Origin: Actinocrinis sp035653575
GTDB taxonomy: Bacteria > Actinomycetota > Actinomycetes > Streptomycetales > Catenulisporaceae
Direction: 5' to 3'
Length of the DNA stretch: 64,000 nt
Assembly (NCBI RefSeq): GCF_035653575.1
Contig: NZ_DASRBQ010000027.1
Span: forward strand, 27,287 to 91,286
Part shown: positions 22,899 through 31,016 of the stretch, piece after piece
How the letters are laid out: the number at the start of each line of letters is the position of its first letter
How positions within the stretch are numbered: position 1 is the stretch's first letter
Notes under the pieces: model-generated
Databases searched by the model: none
The model's input: the letters and a program-made list of their open reading frames with translations, nothing else
What the model was told of the DNA's origin: nothing
Made by a program: the position numbers and the translations under genes

Positions 22899-23216
22899 AT
22901 GTCGACCGCCACCTACTGCGGCCAGAGCGTCGAGGTCAACGACGGCGGTTTCTTCATCGATCCGTCGCAGTGGACTGAGCAGATGGCTCCGGAGATCGCC
23001 CGGGCCGCGGGCATCGGGGAGCTGACCGAGGCGCACTGGATGGTCATCAAGTTCATGCGCGCCGAATACGCCGCCAAGGGCACCGGCCCCACGGTGCGGG
23101 TGCTCGGCAAGAGCTCCGGGGTCAGCGTCAAGGAGCTCTACGAGCTGTTCCCCAAGGGCCCGGCGAAGACCGCCGCGAAGATCGCCGGCATCCCCAAGCC
23201 CCGCGGCTGCATCTGA
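22899..23216 (+). CDS. TusE/DsrC-like sulfur carrier protein
   Basis: A 105-residue protein of the DsrC/TusE family. It has GFFIDPSQWTEQMAPEIARAAGI, the HWMVIKFMR helix, the LYELFPKGPAKTAAKIAG segment and the flexible C-terminal arm PKPRGCI, whose penultimate Cys carries persulfide sulfur. True DsrC of sulfate reducers has a second Cys eleven residues earlier; here it is Ala, as in TusE. No dsrAB or tusBCD is present, so the carrier probably receives sulfur from the SQR-like and DsrE-like neighbours. GAAAGGA precedes ATG 22899. Confidence 0.85.
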   Translation: MSTATYCGQSVEVNDGGFFIDPSQWTEQMAPEIARAAGIGELTEAHWMVIKFMRAEYAAKGTGPTVRVLGKSSGVSVKELYELFPKGPAKTAAKIAGIPKPRGCI

Positions 23217-23243
23217 ATCAGCCGCAACTGAATCGGCCGCAAC
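23214..23243. repeat. 15-bp tandem repeat holding repeated in-frame stops
   Basis: TGAATCAGCCGCAAC and TGAATCGGCCGCAAC abut at 23214-23228 and 23229-23243 and are followed by TAA. The first TGA is the stop of the DsrC-like gene, and the later stops are in the same frame. Readthrough would add only a few residues. Confidence 0.7.
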
Positions 23244-23309
23244 TAAAGCTGCTGATCCAGGAGCGCGAGCGCCGCACCGTGACCGGTGCGCTCAGTGAAA
23301 GGCACTGCC

Positions 23310-23777
23310 ATGAGTGAGGGCATTGAGAAGCTATCGATCATCGTCTCGAAGGGCTCGCTGGAAGGCGTCTATCCGGCGCTGATCATGGCCAACGGGGCGC
23401 GGGCCGAGGGCATCGAGGCCAACCTGTTCTTCACCTTCTTCGGCCTCGACGCGATCAACCCGCGCCGCCACGCGCACATCAGGCTGGGCACGGTCGGCAA
23501 CCCCGGCCTGCACCTGCCGACCCTGCTCGGCGCGTTGCCCGGCGTCTCAGCCCTCTTCACCCGGGTGATGGGCCGCCGGATGGCCAAGCTGGACATCCCG
23601 CCGATCCCGGAGTTCATCGAGATGATCGCCGACACCGGCGCCGGCCTCTACGCCTGCAAGGCCTCGGCCGACCTGTTCGGCCTCGCCGAGAAGGACCTGC
23701 TGCCTCAGGTCAAGGGCATCATCACGGTCGGCGAGTTCTACGAACTGGCCGCCGGCGGGCAGATCATCTACACCTAG
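23310..23777 (+). CDS. DsrE2-like sulfur-transfer protein
   Basis: A 155-residue protein of the DsrE/DsrF/DsrE2 superfamily. KLSIIVSKGSLEGVYPALIMANGARAEGIEANLFFTFFGLDAI is the typical first beta-alpha unit. A hydrophobic insertion follows (PTLLGALPGVSALFTRVMGRRM), and MIADTGAGLYACKASADLFGL carries the conserved sulfur-binding Cys. DsrE2 proteins pass persulfide sulfur between rhodanese, TusA and DsrC-like carriers. ATG 23310 with GAAAGG upstream is preferred to GTG 23286. It ends the sulfur operon at a strong hairpin. Confidence 0.85.
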   Translation: MSEGIEKLSIIVSKGSLEGVYPALIMANGARAEGIEANLFFTFFGLDAINPRRHAHIRLGTVGNPGLHLPTLLGALPGVSALFTRVMGRRMAKLDIPPIPEFIEMIADTGAGLYACKASADLFGLAEKDLLPQVKGIITVGEFYELAAGGQIIYT

Positions 23778-23812
23778 GGCGGATCATCCAGCTGACACCC
23801 CTCAGCGGCACC

Positions 23813-23843
23813 CGGCGTGGTCAGGCGGCGCCTGACCACGCCG
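23813..23843. terminator. Bidirectional hairpin terminator of the sulfur island
   Basis: A perfect 14-bp stem (23813-23826 with 23830-23843) and a 3-base loop lie between the DsrE2-like gene and the convergent HTH gene; the stem covers the last codons of the latter. Confidence 0.75.
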
Positions 23844-25338
23844 CGCTGTCGTCCGAGCCGAGCGTGCCCAGCGGCCGGGATACCGACCGGGCCAGCGACC
23901 GCGCGCCGACGACCGGGCGGGCCGCACGAGGCGGCATGACCTGCGTGGACTCCGGCAGCATCGCCAAGCGGCCGCGCACCGCGCGCCAGTCGAACTGCTC
24001 GCGCGTCGAAAGCCCGCATCCGATCGTGAACGCCTGCAAGGTCGCTTCCGCCGGAAGGGTGCGGTGCGCGAGCGTGTAGCGAAGCGCGTCCGTCGTGACC
24101 GGGATCCCGCGGTCCAGCGCCCGGTGCGCGATCGTCGCCAGATCGACTCCGGCCCAGCGCACCAGCCCCTCCAAGGCCGCCGCGAACTGCGCCCAGGTTC
24201 GCACCGCGCGCGGATCGGGCGGCCCGCCGGGCCGGAAGGCCGGGGCGGACACCGGCCGGCGGGTGACCTGCCGGGTACGGCGGCGGCCGGCCACGATGCG
24301 TTCGCGGGCCAGCAGCCACGCTTCGCGCTCCACCGGGTCGATGCCGCAGCCCGACACGAAAGCCTCCAGCGTGCGCGGCGTGGGGAAGGTGGAGCGGGCG
24401 ACCACCGCGGACAGCCGCGACCAGCTCACCGGGTGCCCCGCGCCTCTGGCCGTCAGCTGGATCTGGCTCAGGCTTAGGCCGCGCCGGGCCTTGAGCTCGG
24501 TCAGCAGCGCGGAGAGCTGGGCCGGCGTCTCGGCGTCGCGCGGATCAAGCGCCGCGGCGGACGCGTGGGCGAGCCGCGGTTCGCCCGCCCGTGCTGAGAG
24601 GAACACCCGGGCCGCGCGGTGGCGCGCCGCCAGCCAGGCGAAGCACTGCGCGTCCGGCAGCCCGCTGCCCCGCGCGATCGCCTCCACCACGCCGGGCGTG
24701 GGGAATCTGCGGCCCTCCAGCGTCGCGAGCAGCTGCCGCTCGGTCACCGGCACTCCGGCCCGCTGCGCCCCGAGGACGAAGGCGGCCGTGCTCAGTCCGC
24801 TCCAGTCGCGCAGCGCGCACAAGTCGTCGATCAGCGCCGAAGGCTGCTCGATCAGCTCGGGATCGGGCGGGCTGGCCGGCGCGCGAAGACCGGCCACCGG
24901 GCTGTCGCCCGACAAACCATAAGCGCGAAACACCTGCCGCACCGCCGCCGCGTACAACTGCTGCCGGCCCGGACCCGGCCACGCCGCCTCGGCACCTGCG
25001 GACGGCGGCCAATGAGCGTCCAGGGCCCGCGCCACGTAGTGCTCGGCGGCCTCGAAGGCGGCCGCGGCCTCGGCAAGGCCGACCTTCCGCGCCGTACCCG
25101 CGCGCTCGCGCAGGGTCTGGGCCAGCGAGATCGGCGAGAGCGCGTCGGGCACGCCGGTCAGCGCCCAGGCGAGCCTACGGGTCGTGGCGATCACGCCGGG
25201 ATCCGCCGCCGGCCACCCGCCGGCCCGCGCCGCGCTGTCAGAGTGCTTCGACGCTCTGGGGCCGGGAAGGGCATCCGCCTGCGCGCTACGCGCCACAGCC
25301 GCCGTATGTTCCGTCAGTGTCGCTTCCTGCGTGGACAT
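23821..25338 (-). CDS. Protein with three tandem XRE-like HTH modules
   Basis: A 505-residue protein. Three homologous units at about 169-238, 276-348 and 385-458 each show L-x-x-L-(R/K/V) ... G-(L/V)-S/D, then an HTH-like A-x-x-A-G-x-P-V/VSxxxLxxxL, then a FPTP/LPAE turn, E-A-(I/F)-x-x-G-(C/S)-G-(L/I) and a terminal W/F-containing helix. This is the pattern of actinobacterial XRE HTH domains that usually occur once at the N terminus. The first 140 residues are helical and unassigned; no enzyme or membrane domain is seen. It may bind DNA as a three-headed monomer. Weak Cys (C174, C232, C331, C441) do not form a metal motif. The start ATG 25338 seems sound but lacks a strong ribosome binding site. 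Confidence 0.65.
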   Translation of the reverse strand: MSTQEATLTEHTAAVARSAQADALPGPRASKHSDSAARAGGWPAADPGVIATTRRLAWALTGVPDALSPISLAQTLRERAGTARKVGLAEAAAAFEAAEHYVARALDAHWPPSAGAEAAWPGPGRQQLYAAAVRQVFRAYGLSGDSPVAGLRAPASPPDPELIEQPSALIDDLCALRDWSGLSTAAFVLGAQRAGVPVTERQLLATLEGRRFPTPGVVEAIARGSGLPDAQCFAWLAARHRAARVFLSARAGEPRLAHASAAALDPRDAETPAQLSALLTELKARRGLSLSQIQLTARGAGHPVSWSRLSAVVARSTFPTPRTLEAFVSGCGIDPVEREAWLLARERIVAGRRRTRQVTRRPVSAPAFRPGGPPDPRAVRTWAQFAAALEGLVRWAGVDLATIAHRALDRGIPVTTDALRYTLAHRTLPAEATLQAFTIGCGLSTREQFDWRAVRGRLAMLPESTQVMPPRAARPVVGARSLARSVSRPLGTLGSDDSAAWSGAA

Positions 25339-25411
25339 AGCACGATCCTCGCGCCACGCCGTGGGCCGGAACCAGGGCCCATAGACCCGGATCGCCGCGC
25401 GGCCCGGGCAC

Positions 25412-26026
25412 TCAACGCGGCGCGCCGACCGACAGCTGATCGACGACCTCGATGACTCCGTCGATCCTGGCGACCTGGTCCACCGCCCGGCGGGCGAGGT
25501 CCTCGTCGTCGACCGAACCGCTCAGCGTCGCGATCCCGTCGCGCACCCCGACCGTGATCCGGCGCAGCTCCTCGCCGGGCTCGGCCAGGATCACGCTGCG
25601 GAGGATCTCGTCCTGGATGTCGGGATCCGGCCGCAGGAAGATGCTGAGCAGGTCCTTCTCGCTCACGATGCCGACGAGCCGTCCGGTCGCGTTGACCACC
25701 GGCAGATGCTTGACGGCGTTGCGGTGCATCAAGCGAGCAGCCGTCGCGGCCTCGGTCAGCGGCGTGACCGTGACCACGGGGCTGGTCATCAGCGTCTGAG
25801 CGGAAACCGCGCGCATCCGGTGCGTCGCGTCCCCGGCGAGCCGGCGTGCCTGCTGCTCGATGAGATCCGCCGCGCAGACGATGCCGACCACGTGACAGGT
25901 GTCGTCGAGCACCGGGACGGCACTGATCTCGCGGTCGAACAGCGCCCGCGCGATGTCCTTGAACGGCGTATAGCAGTGCACCGAGACGACGTCGCTGGTC
26001 ATGACGTCGCGTACCTTCGCGTTCAT
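25412..26026 (-). CDS. CBS-CBS-BON domain protein
   Basis: A 204-residue cytosolic protein. The first CBS domain starts at VRDVMTSDVVSVHCYTPFKDIARAL and the second at AQTLMTSPVVTVTPLTEAATAARLM; a BON domain (DEILRSVILAEPGEELRRITVGVRDGIATLSGSVDDEDLARRAVDQVARIDGVIEVVDQL) closes the protein. CBS pairs bind adenine nucleotides and report energy state. Similar proteins occur in hypoxia regulons of mycobacteria and streptomycetes. GGGAGGTGA precedes ATG 26026, ruling out a much longer frame to 26701. It lies downstream of the P-type ATPase on the same strand. Confidence 0.9.
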   Translation of the reverse strand: MNAKVRDVMTSDVVSVHCYTPFKDIARALFDREISAVPVLDDTCHVVGIVCAADLIEQQARRLAGDATHRMRAVSAQTLMTSPVVTVTPLTEAATAARLMHRNAVKHLPVVNATGRLVGIVSEKDLLSIFLRPDPDIQDEILRSVILAEPGEELRRITVGVRDGIATLSGSVDDEDLARRAVDQVARIDGVIEVVDQLSVGAPR

Positions 26027-26100
26027 CGTCACCTCCCGAACAGCTTCAGTGTCCGGCGGCGCGCGGCACGCGAGTAGGGACGTTCGTACCGACCTGCCGC

Positions 26101-28890
26101 TCACCGGGCGCGGCGGCGCCGGTACCTGCGCAGTTCGTCCGCTCCCCACACCAGGAACGGGAACGGGGCCACCGTGGCCAGCTGCGCCGGGCCGAGCGCC
26201 GCGGTCCCGAAGGCGGCATGCAGCGGCGGCAGGTAGATCAACGCCGCGGCGAACAGCAGCGAGACGCCGATCCCGGCGAGCAGCGGCCGGTTCGACAAAG
26301 CGCCCACGGCGCGCAGCGAGGCGTGGTCGGTGCGCACCGCGAAGGCCGCGCCGATCTGGCAGGCCACGATGCCCAGCCACGCCGTCGTGGTGGCCTGCCG
26401 GTAGGCGCGATGCAAGGGCGTTCCCGCGCCCACCGCGGCGCCAGCATGCCAGCCCGCCCGCAGCAGGGTGACGAAGTACGCGGCCATGACCAGGCTCGCT
26501 GAGATCACGCCTAGGAAGCCCCATGCGCGCATCAACAGGGCCTTGTCGATGACGCCGTCGGTGCGTCTGCGCGGGGGGCGTTCCATGATTCCGGGCTCGG
26601 CCGGTTCGCGGGAGAGCGCGAGCGCCGGGAGCGTGTCGGTGCCCAGGTCGATGGCGAGGATCTGCATCACGGTCAACGGCAACGGGACGGCCCCGCCGCA
26701 CAACGCGAACACCACGAAGGGCACGAGCTCGGGCAGCAGGTGCGCGAAGATGTAGGTGATGAACTTGCGCACGTTGTCATAGGCGCGGCGGCCGGCCTCG
26801 ATCGCCGCGACGATGCTGGCGAAGTCGTCGTCGGTCAGCACCATGGTGGCGGCCTGCCGGGCCACCTCGGTGCCGGAGCGGCCCATCGCGATGCCGATGT
26901 CGGCGCGGCGCAGCGCGGGCGCGTCGTTCACCCCGTCGCCGGTCATGGCGACCACCTGGCCCAAGTCGCGCAGGGCGTCCGCGATGCGCAGCTTCGCCTC
27001 CGGGGCGCTGCGCGCGAAGACGAGCTCCCGGGGCGAGGTGAGCAGTTCGTCGAGCTCTGTCTCGCTCATCGACTCCAGCGCGCCGTCCGAGACGACGCCG
27101 GGCCGGGCGCCGCCGATGCCGACTCGCCGGGCGATCTCGGCGGCGGTCAGGCCGTTGTCGCCGGTGACCACGTGCACGCGAATGCCCGCGCCGTGCGCGC
27201 GTTCGATCGCCGAGGCGACGTGCGGCCGGGGCGGGTCCAGCAGGGCGACAAGGCCCAGCAGGCACAGGTTCCGCTCGACCGCGTCGCGCTCGTGCGGAAC
27301 CGGCTCGCCCGGAGCGGCGGGGCGGTCGGCGATCGCGAGGACGCGCAGGCCGCGCCGGGCCCAGCGGTCGACGGCGCGCGCGGCCTCCGCGCGATCGCCT
27401 CCGGTCAGCGGCCTGCGCACGCCGCCGTCGAGCACGAAGCCGCACCGCTCGAGCACCACCTCGGGGGCGCCCTTGGTGTGCGCGACCCACGCAGCCGCGG
27501 CCGTATTGCCCGCGCCGGGCGGCCGCGTCGGCGCGGCGAGGTCCGCGGTGGTCATCAGCTTGAGCCTGGGATCGAAATGGAACAGGCCGCAGCGCCGCGC
27601 GTCGCGTTCGGAGGAGTCGACCGCGGCGCCGGCGGCGAGCGCCGCCTCGAGCAGCGCCAGCTCGGTCGGGTCGCCGAGGGCCGGTCGGTCCGGTCCGCCT
27701 TCCAGCACCGCGGTGGTGCACAGCGCCGCGGCGTGCAGGACGGACGGTGCGTCCGGCGGATTGGCTGTTGCGGCAGCGGTCGCGGCGGATCGGGACGAAC
27801 TGGAGGGGGTCCACGTCCCGGTGACCGTCATTCGGTTCTCGGTCAACGTCCCGGTCTTGTCGGTGCAGATGACCGTGGTCGAGCCGAGGGTTTCCACCGC
27901 GGACAGCCGCTTGACCACCGCGCCGCGCCTGGCGAGATCGCGCACGCCCACGGCCAGCGCCAGCGTGATCGTGGGCAGCAGGCCCTCCGGGACGTTCGCC
28001 ACCAGCAGGCCGATCGCGAAGCTGACCGCGGCGCTGAGCGAGAGGCCGGCGAGCAGGCCGAGCGGCAGGAACGCGACCGCGGCCCCGAGGCCGACCGCGG
28101 CGATCAACCACGCGACACGTTTGACCTGGCGTTCGAGCGGGCTCTCGTCGTGCTTGACCCGCTGGCTCAGCGCCGCCACCCGCCCGAGCTCGGTGGCCAT
28201 GCCGGTGGCGGTCACTACGGCCCGCGCTTGGCCTGCGGTACACACGGTGCCGCTGAACACCAGATCCCGGCTGTAAAGCAACGGCCCGTCAGCGTCCTGC
28301 AGATCGGCCGCCCGATATACGGGCACGGACTCCCCAGTCACTGCCGACAGGTCCACTTCGAGGCTGCCGGAGCAGAGCCGGGCGTCGGCGCACACTCGCT
28401 CGCCCTCGTCGAGCAGCACCAGGTCCCCCGGGACCAGCTGCTCGGCCGGGACCTCCAGCTGCCGGCCGTCGCGCACCACCCGCGCCTGCTCGGGCAGGAA
28501 CGCGGCCAGCGCCTCGACCGCGCGCTCGGCCTGCATCTCCTGCACGAACGCGAAGATCGCGTTCAGCACGATCACCGCGCCGATCGCCGCCGCGAGATTC
28601 GGCGTGCCGGTGACCGCCGCCAGCACGCCGGCCAGGGCGAGCAGCAGCGCGAGCGGGTGGGTGAACTGCCGCGCAAGCTCGCCCGGCCAGCGCCGCCCGC
28701 CGCGCCGGATCAGGCTGTTGGGTCCGTACGCGATCAGCCGGCGCGCCGCCTCCCGCTCCGACAGCCCGTCGGGCGAGCTGCCCAGATCCGCGAACAGGGC
28801 GCCGAGCGGTTCGCGCGGATCCGCGGCGACCTGCTGCACCGCCTGGCCTCCGGCCGCGGGGTGACGGGGTCTCAGGGTCGGCTGCGCCAT
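26101..28890 (-). CDS. P2-type cation-transporting ATPase (Na/K- or Ca-pump-like)
   Basis: A 929-residue P-type ATPase. Key sites are TGES (185-188), VPEGLLPTITLALAVGVRDLARRGAVVK (from 300), the phosphorylated Asp344 in DKTGTLTENRMTV, KGAPEVVLERC in the nucleotide domain, GDNGLTAAEIARRVGI, and MTGDGVNDAPALRRADIGIAMG. The helix-4 sequence VANVPEGLLPT and the C-terminal cation-ATPase helices resemble Na+/K+- and CtpF-type pumps more than heavy-metal pumps. The ion is not known. ATG 28890 follows a weak GGAG. A much longer open frame upstream (to 30609) is the antisense shadow of pntAA and is not coding. Confidence 0.9.
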   Translation of the reverse strand: MAQPTLRPRHPAAGGQAVQQVAADPREPLGALFADLGSSPDGLSEREAARRLIAYGPNSLIRRGGRRWPGELARQFTHPLALLLALAGVLAAVTGTPNLAAAIGAVIVLNAIFAFVQEMQAERAVEALAAFLPEQARVVRDGRQLEVPAEQLVPGDLVLLDEGERVCADARLCSGSLEVDLSAVTGESVPVYRAADLQDADGPLLYSRDLVFSGTVCTAGQARAVVTATGMATELGRVAALSQRVKHDESPLERQVKRVAWLIAAVGLGAAVAFLPLGLLAGLSLSAAVSFAIGLLVANVPEGLLPTITLALAVGVRDLARRGAVVKRLSAVETLGSTTVICTDKTGTLTENRMTVTGTWTPSSSSRSAATAAATANPPDAPSVLHAAALCTTAVLEGGPDRPALGDPTELALLEAALAAGAAVDSSERDARRCGLFHFDPRLKLMTTADLAAPTRPPGAGNTAAAAWVAHTKGAPEVVLERCGFVLDGGVRRPLTGGDRAEAARAVDRWARRGLRVLAIADRPAAPGEPVPHERDAVERNLCLLGLVALLDPPRPHVASAIERAHGAGIRVHVVTGDNGLTAAEIARRVGIGGARPGVVSDGALESMSETELDELLTSPRELVFARSAPEAKLRIADALRDLGQVVAMTGDGVNDAPALRRADIGIAMGRSGTEVARQAATMVLTDDDFASIVAAIEAGRRAYDNVRKFITYIFAHLLPELVPFVVFALCGGAVPLPLTVMQILAIDLGTDTLPALALSREPAEPGIMERPPRRRTDGVIDKALLMRAWGFLGVISASLVMAAYFVTLLRAGWHAGAAVGAGTPLHRAYRQATTTAWLGIVACQIGAAFAVRTDHASLRAVGALSNRPLLAGIGVSLLFAAALIYLPPLHAAFGTAALGPAQLATVAPFPFLVWGADELRRYRRRRAR

Positions 28891-29067
28891 CGGCTCGGCT
28901 CCGTTCGGACAGGTCCGCCGCGCGTCATTCAGACCCAGGCTTGACCCGGCCGGGCCGCGTCCCCAGGGCCGGCGGGCCCGCGTCCGAGAGGACCTGCGGC
29001 CCTGACCGTGCCGCCCTGGCCGCCGGACAGTCGAATCAGGCAGTGCTATCGGGCGCGGCCGGTCTGA

Positions 29068-29095
29068 CGGTGCGCCGGAATGGGCCGGCGCACCG
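29068..29095. promoter_or_regulatory. 11-6-11 perfect dyad before the DUF1876 gene
   Basis: CGGTGCGCCGG (29068-29078) and CCGGCGCACCG (29085-29095) flank a 6-base centre, ending 36 bases before ATG 29132. It may be an operator or a leader hairpin. The arms do not match the DosR consensus. Confidence 0.45.
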
Positions 29096-29131
29096 AGGCG
29101 CCGCGCCGTGCGGATCCAGGAGGCGATCGCC

Positions 29132-29398
29132 ATGTTGCACACCAGGAAGTGGCACGCGGAGGTGTTCCTGTTCGAACAGGACGGCCAGACGCGGGCCGAC
29201 GTGGTGCTCAGCACGGGGGAGAACACGCTGCACGGCAACGGCGTCGCCCGTTGCCACCCGGGCGAGGGCGACGTCCCGGAGATCGGCGACGAGCTCGCCG
29301 TCGGACGGGCGCTGGTCGACCTCGGCCGCAAGCTGATCGGCACCGCCGCGGAGGACCTCGAAGGAGTCGGAGTCCACCCGACCGGGCTGCGCAGCTGA
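29132..29398 (+). CDS. DUF1876 domain protein
   Basis: An 88-residue protein. WHAEVFLFEQDGQTRADVVLSTGENTLHGNGVARCHPGEGDVPEIGDELAVGRALVDLGRKL matches DUF1876, a double-stranded-RNA-binding-like fold. Mycobacterial members belong to the dormancy (DosR) regulon; the molecular role is unknown. AGGAGG stands before ATG 29132. It begins a plus-strand group with the transhydrogenase genes and diverges from the P-type ATPase, with a perfect dyad in the shared region. Confidence 0.85.
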   Translation: MLHTRKWHAEVFLFEQDGQTRADVVLSTGENTLHGNGVARCHPGEGDVPEIGDELAVGRALVDLGRKLIGTAAEDLEGVGVHPTGLRS

Positions 29399-29463
29399 CC
29401 ATCTGCCCGAGCCGCCCGGCACAGACCCACCCGCGAGCAGCCTGAAACGGAAGGTGAAGAGCA

Positions 29464-30681
29464 ATGACGGCCGTGCGGATCGGCGGCATGAAGGTCGGCG
29501 TCATGAAGGAGAGCGCACCCGGCGAGCGGCGGGTCGCCGCCGTACCCGAGACGATCGCGCGGCTGCGCGCGTGCGGCGCCGAGGTCCTCGTCGAGCGCGG
29601 CGCCGGTGCCGCATCGAAAGCACCGGACGACGCGTTCGCCGACGCGGGCGCGGCCATCGTCGGCGCGGCGGAACTGGACGCCCGCGCGGATCTCCTGCTG
29701 TGCGTGCGCGCACCGGTCGGCGACCGCGCGGCCGGCTTTCGCGAAGGCCAGGCGATCCTGGGGCTGCTCGACCCGCTCGATGACAAAACCCTGATGGACG
29801 CCTGGGTCCGCGCGGGAGTCACCGTGGCCAGCCTCAACCTGCTGCCGCGCACCCTCAGCCGGGCGCAGGGGATGGACGCGCTGACCTCCCAGGCCAACAT
29901 CGCCGGATACCGCGCCGTCCTGCTCGCCGCAGCCACCTACGAACGCTTCTTCCCGATGCTCACCACCGCGGCCGGAACCGCGCAGCCGGCCCGCGTCCTC
30001 GTGCTCGGCGCGGGCGTGGCCGGCCTGTCCGCTCTCGGCACCGTCCGGCGGCTCGGCGCGATCGCCACCGGATACGACATCCGGCCCGAAGCCGCCGACG
30101 AGGTGCGCTCCACCGGCGCGCGGTTCCTCGACCTCGGCGCCGCGGTCGCCGACGGCGGCGCGGCAGGCGGCTACGCCCGGGCGCTGTCCCTCGACGAGCG
30201 CGCCGCGCAGCAGGCGGCCCTTCAAGCACGCATCGCCGAGTTCGACGTCGTCATCACCACCGCGCAGGTGCCGGGCCGCCGGCCTCCGGTCCTGGTCACC
30301 CGGGACGCGCTCAAGGCGCTGCGGCCCGGCTCCGTCGTGGTCGACCTGGCCGCCGGACCGTACGGCGGCAACGTCGAGGGCTGCGAAGCAGGACAGACCC
30401 TCACCGTCGAGAACGGGGTCACCCTGATCGGCGCCGGAGACCTGCCCTGCTCGATGGCCGCCGCGGCGTCCGCCGCCTACGCACGCAACATCGCCGCCAC
30501 TGCCGCGCTGTTCGTCCACGACGGCGCCCTGACGGTCGACCTCGAGGACGAGATCCAGAACGCCATCGTGATCGGACACCACGGCGCGTTCACCCACCCG
30601 GAACCGCACGGCGCCGCCGCGCTCGCCGGCGCCGCGCCGGAAACCCCTCGCCAGCCCATCGAAACCGGAGGCCCCGCATGA
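29464..30681 (+). CDS. pntAA: NAD(P) transhydrogenase subunit alpha, part 1 (dI)
   Basis: A 405-residue soluble NAD(H)-binding component. VGVMKESAPGERRVAAVPE starts the alanine dehydrogenase/PNT N-terminal domain, RAQGMDALTSQANIAGYRAVL is the mobile loop and helix near NAD, and VLVLGAGVAGLSALGTVRRLGA is the NAD Rossmann motif. With PntAB and PntB it passes hydride between NADH and NADP+ using the proton gradient. GGAAGG lies before ATG 29464. Its stop overlaps the start of pntAB (ATGA). The split into AA and AB is the usual form in alpha-proteobacteria and actinomycetes. Confidence 0.93.
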   Translation: MTAVRIGGMKVGVMKESAPGERRVAAVPETIARLRACGAEVLVERGAGAASKAPDDAFADAGAAIVGAAELDARADLLLCVRAPVGDRAAGFREGQAILGLLDPLDDKTLMDAWVRAGVTVASLNLLPRTLSRAQGMDALTSQANIAGYRAVLLAAATYERFFPMLTTAAGTAQPARVLVLGAGVAGLSALGTVRRLGAIATGYDIRPEAADEVRSTGARFLDLGAAVADGGAAGGYARALSLDERAAQQAALQARIAEFDVVITTAQVPGRRPPVLVTRDALKALRPGSVVVDLAAGPYGGNVEGCEAGQTLTVENGVTLIGAGDLPCSMAAAASAAYARNIAATAALFVHDGALTVDLEDEIQNAIVIGHHGAFTHPEPHGAAALAGAAPETPRQPIETGGPA

Positions 30682-31016
30682 GCGCCGACCTGCTGTCCGA
30701 TCTGACCGTGTTCGTCCTGAGCCTGCTGGTCGGCTTCGAGGTCATCAGCAAGGTGCCGGCGACGCTGCACACCCCGCTGATGTCCGGAGCCAACTCCATC
30801 CACGGCATCGTCGTGGTCGGCGCGATGCTGATAGCGGCGAGCGTGCACGGGCCGCTCGGATACGTGCTGGCCTTCTTCGCCATGGCCTTCGCCGGCATGA
30901 ACGTGGCCGGCGGGTACCTCGTCACCGACCGGATGCTGCAGATGTTCCGCTCCAGGCCGGCCGCCGCCGACGGCAGGCGCGCCGTGGCGCGGGGCGACGG
31001 GAGTGGTCCCCGGTGA
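30678..31016 (+). CDS. pntAB: NAD(P) transhydrogenase subunit alpha, part 2 (membrane)
   Basis: A 112-residue membrane component with three helices. LTVFVLSLLVGFEVISKVPATLHTPLMSGANSIHGIVVVGAM is the conserved first part of the dII domain, and AFFAMAFAGMNVAGGYLVTDRMLQMF is the end. It forms part of the proton channel with PntB. Start and stop overlap both neighbours (ATGA and GTGA), so expression is stoichiometrically linked. Confidence 0.93.
   Translation: MSADLLSDLTVFVLSLLVGFEVISKVPATLHTPLMSGANSIHGIVVVGAMLIAASVHGPLGYVLAFFAMAFAGMNVAGGYLVTDRMLQMFRSRPAAADGRRAVARGDGSGPR

Noticed and set aside
26077..26090. DosR/DevR-like box GGGAC-GTTC-GTACC before the CBS-BON gene
   Set aside because: The arms are short and one base is mismatched, and the centre does not fit the known consensus well. 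It is too weak to list as a feature.
26101..30609. A single 1502-codon minus-strand frame
   Set aside because: Only the part from ATG 28890 codes for the P-type ATPase. The upstream part is the antisense of pntAA and DUF1876, both with clear domains and ribosome binding sites.
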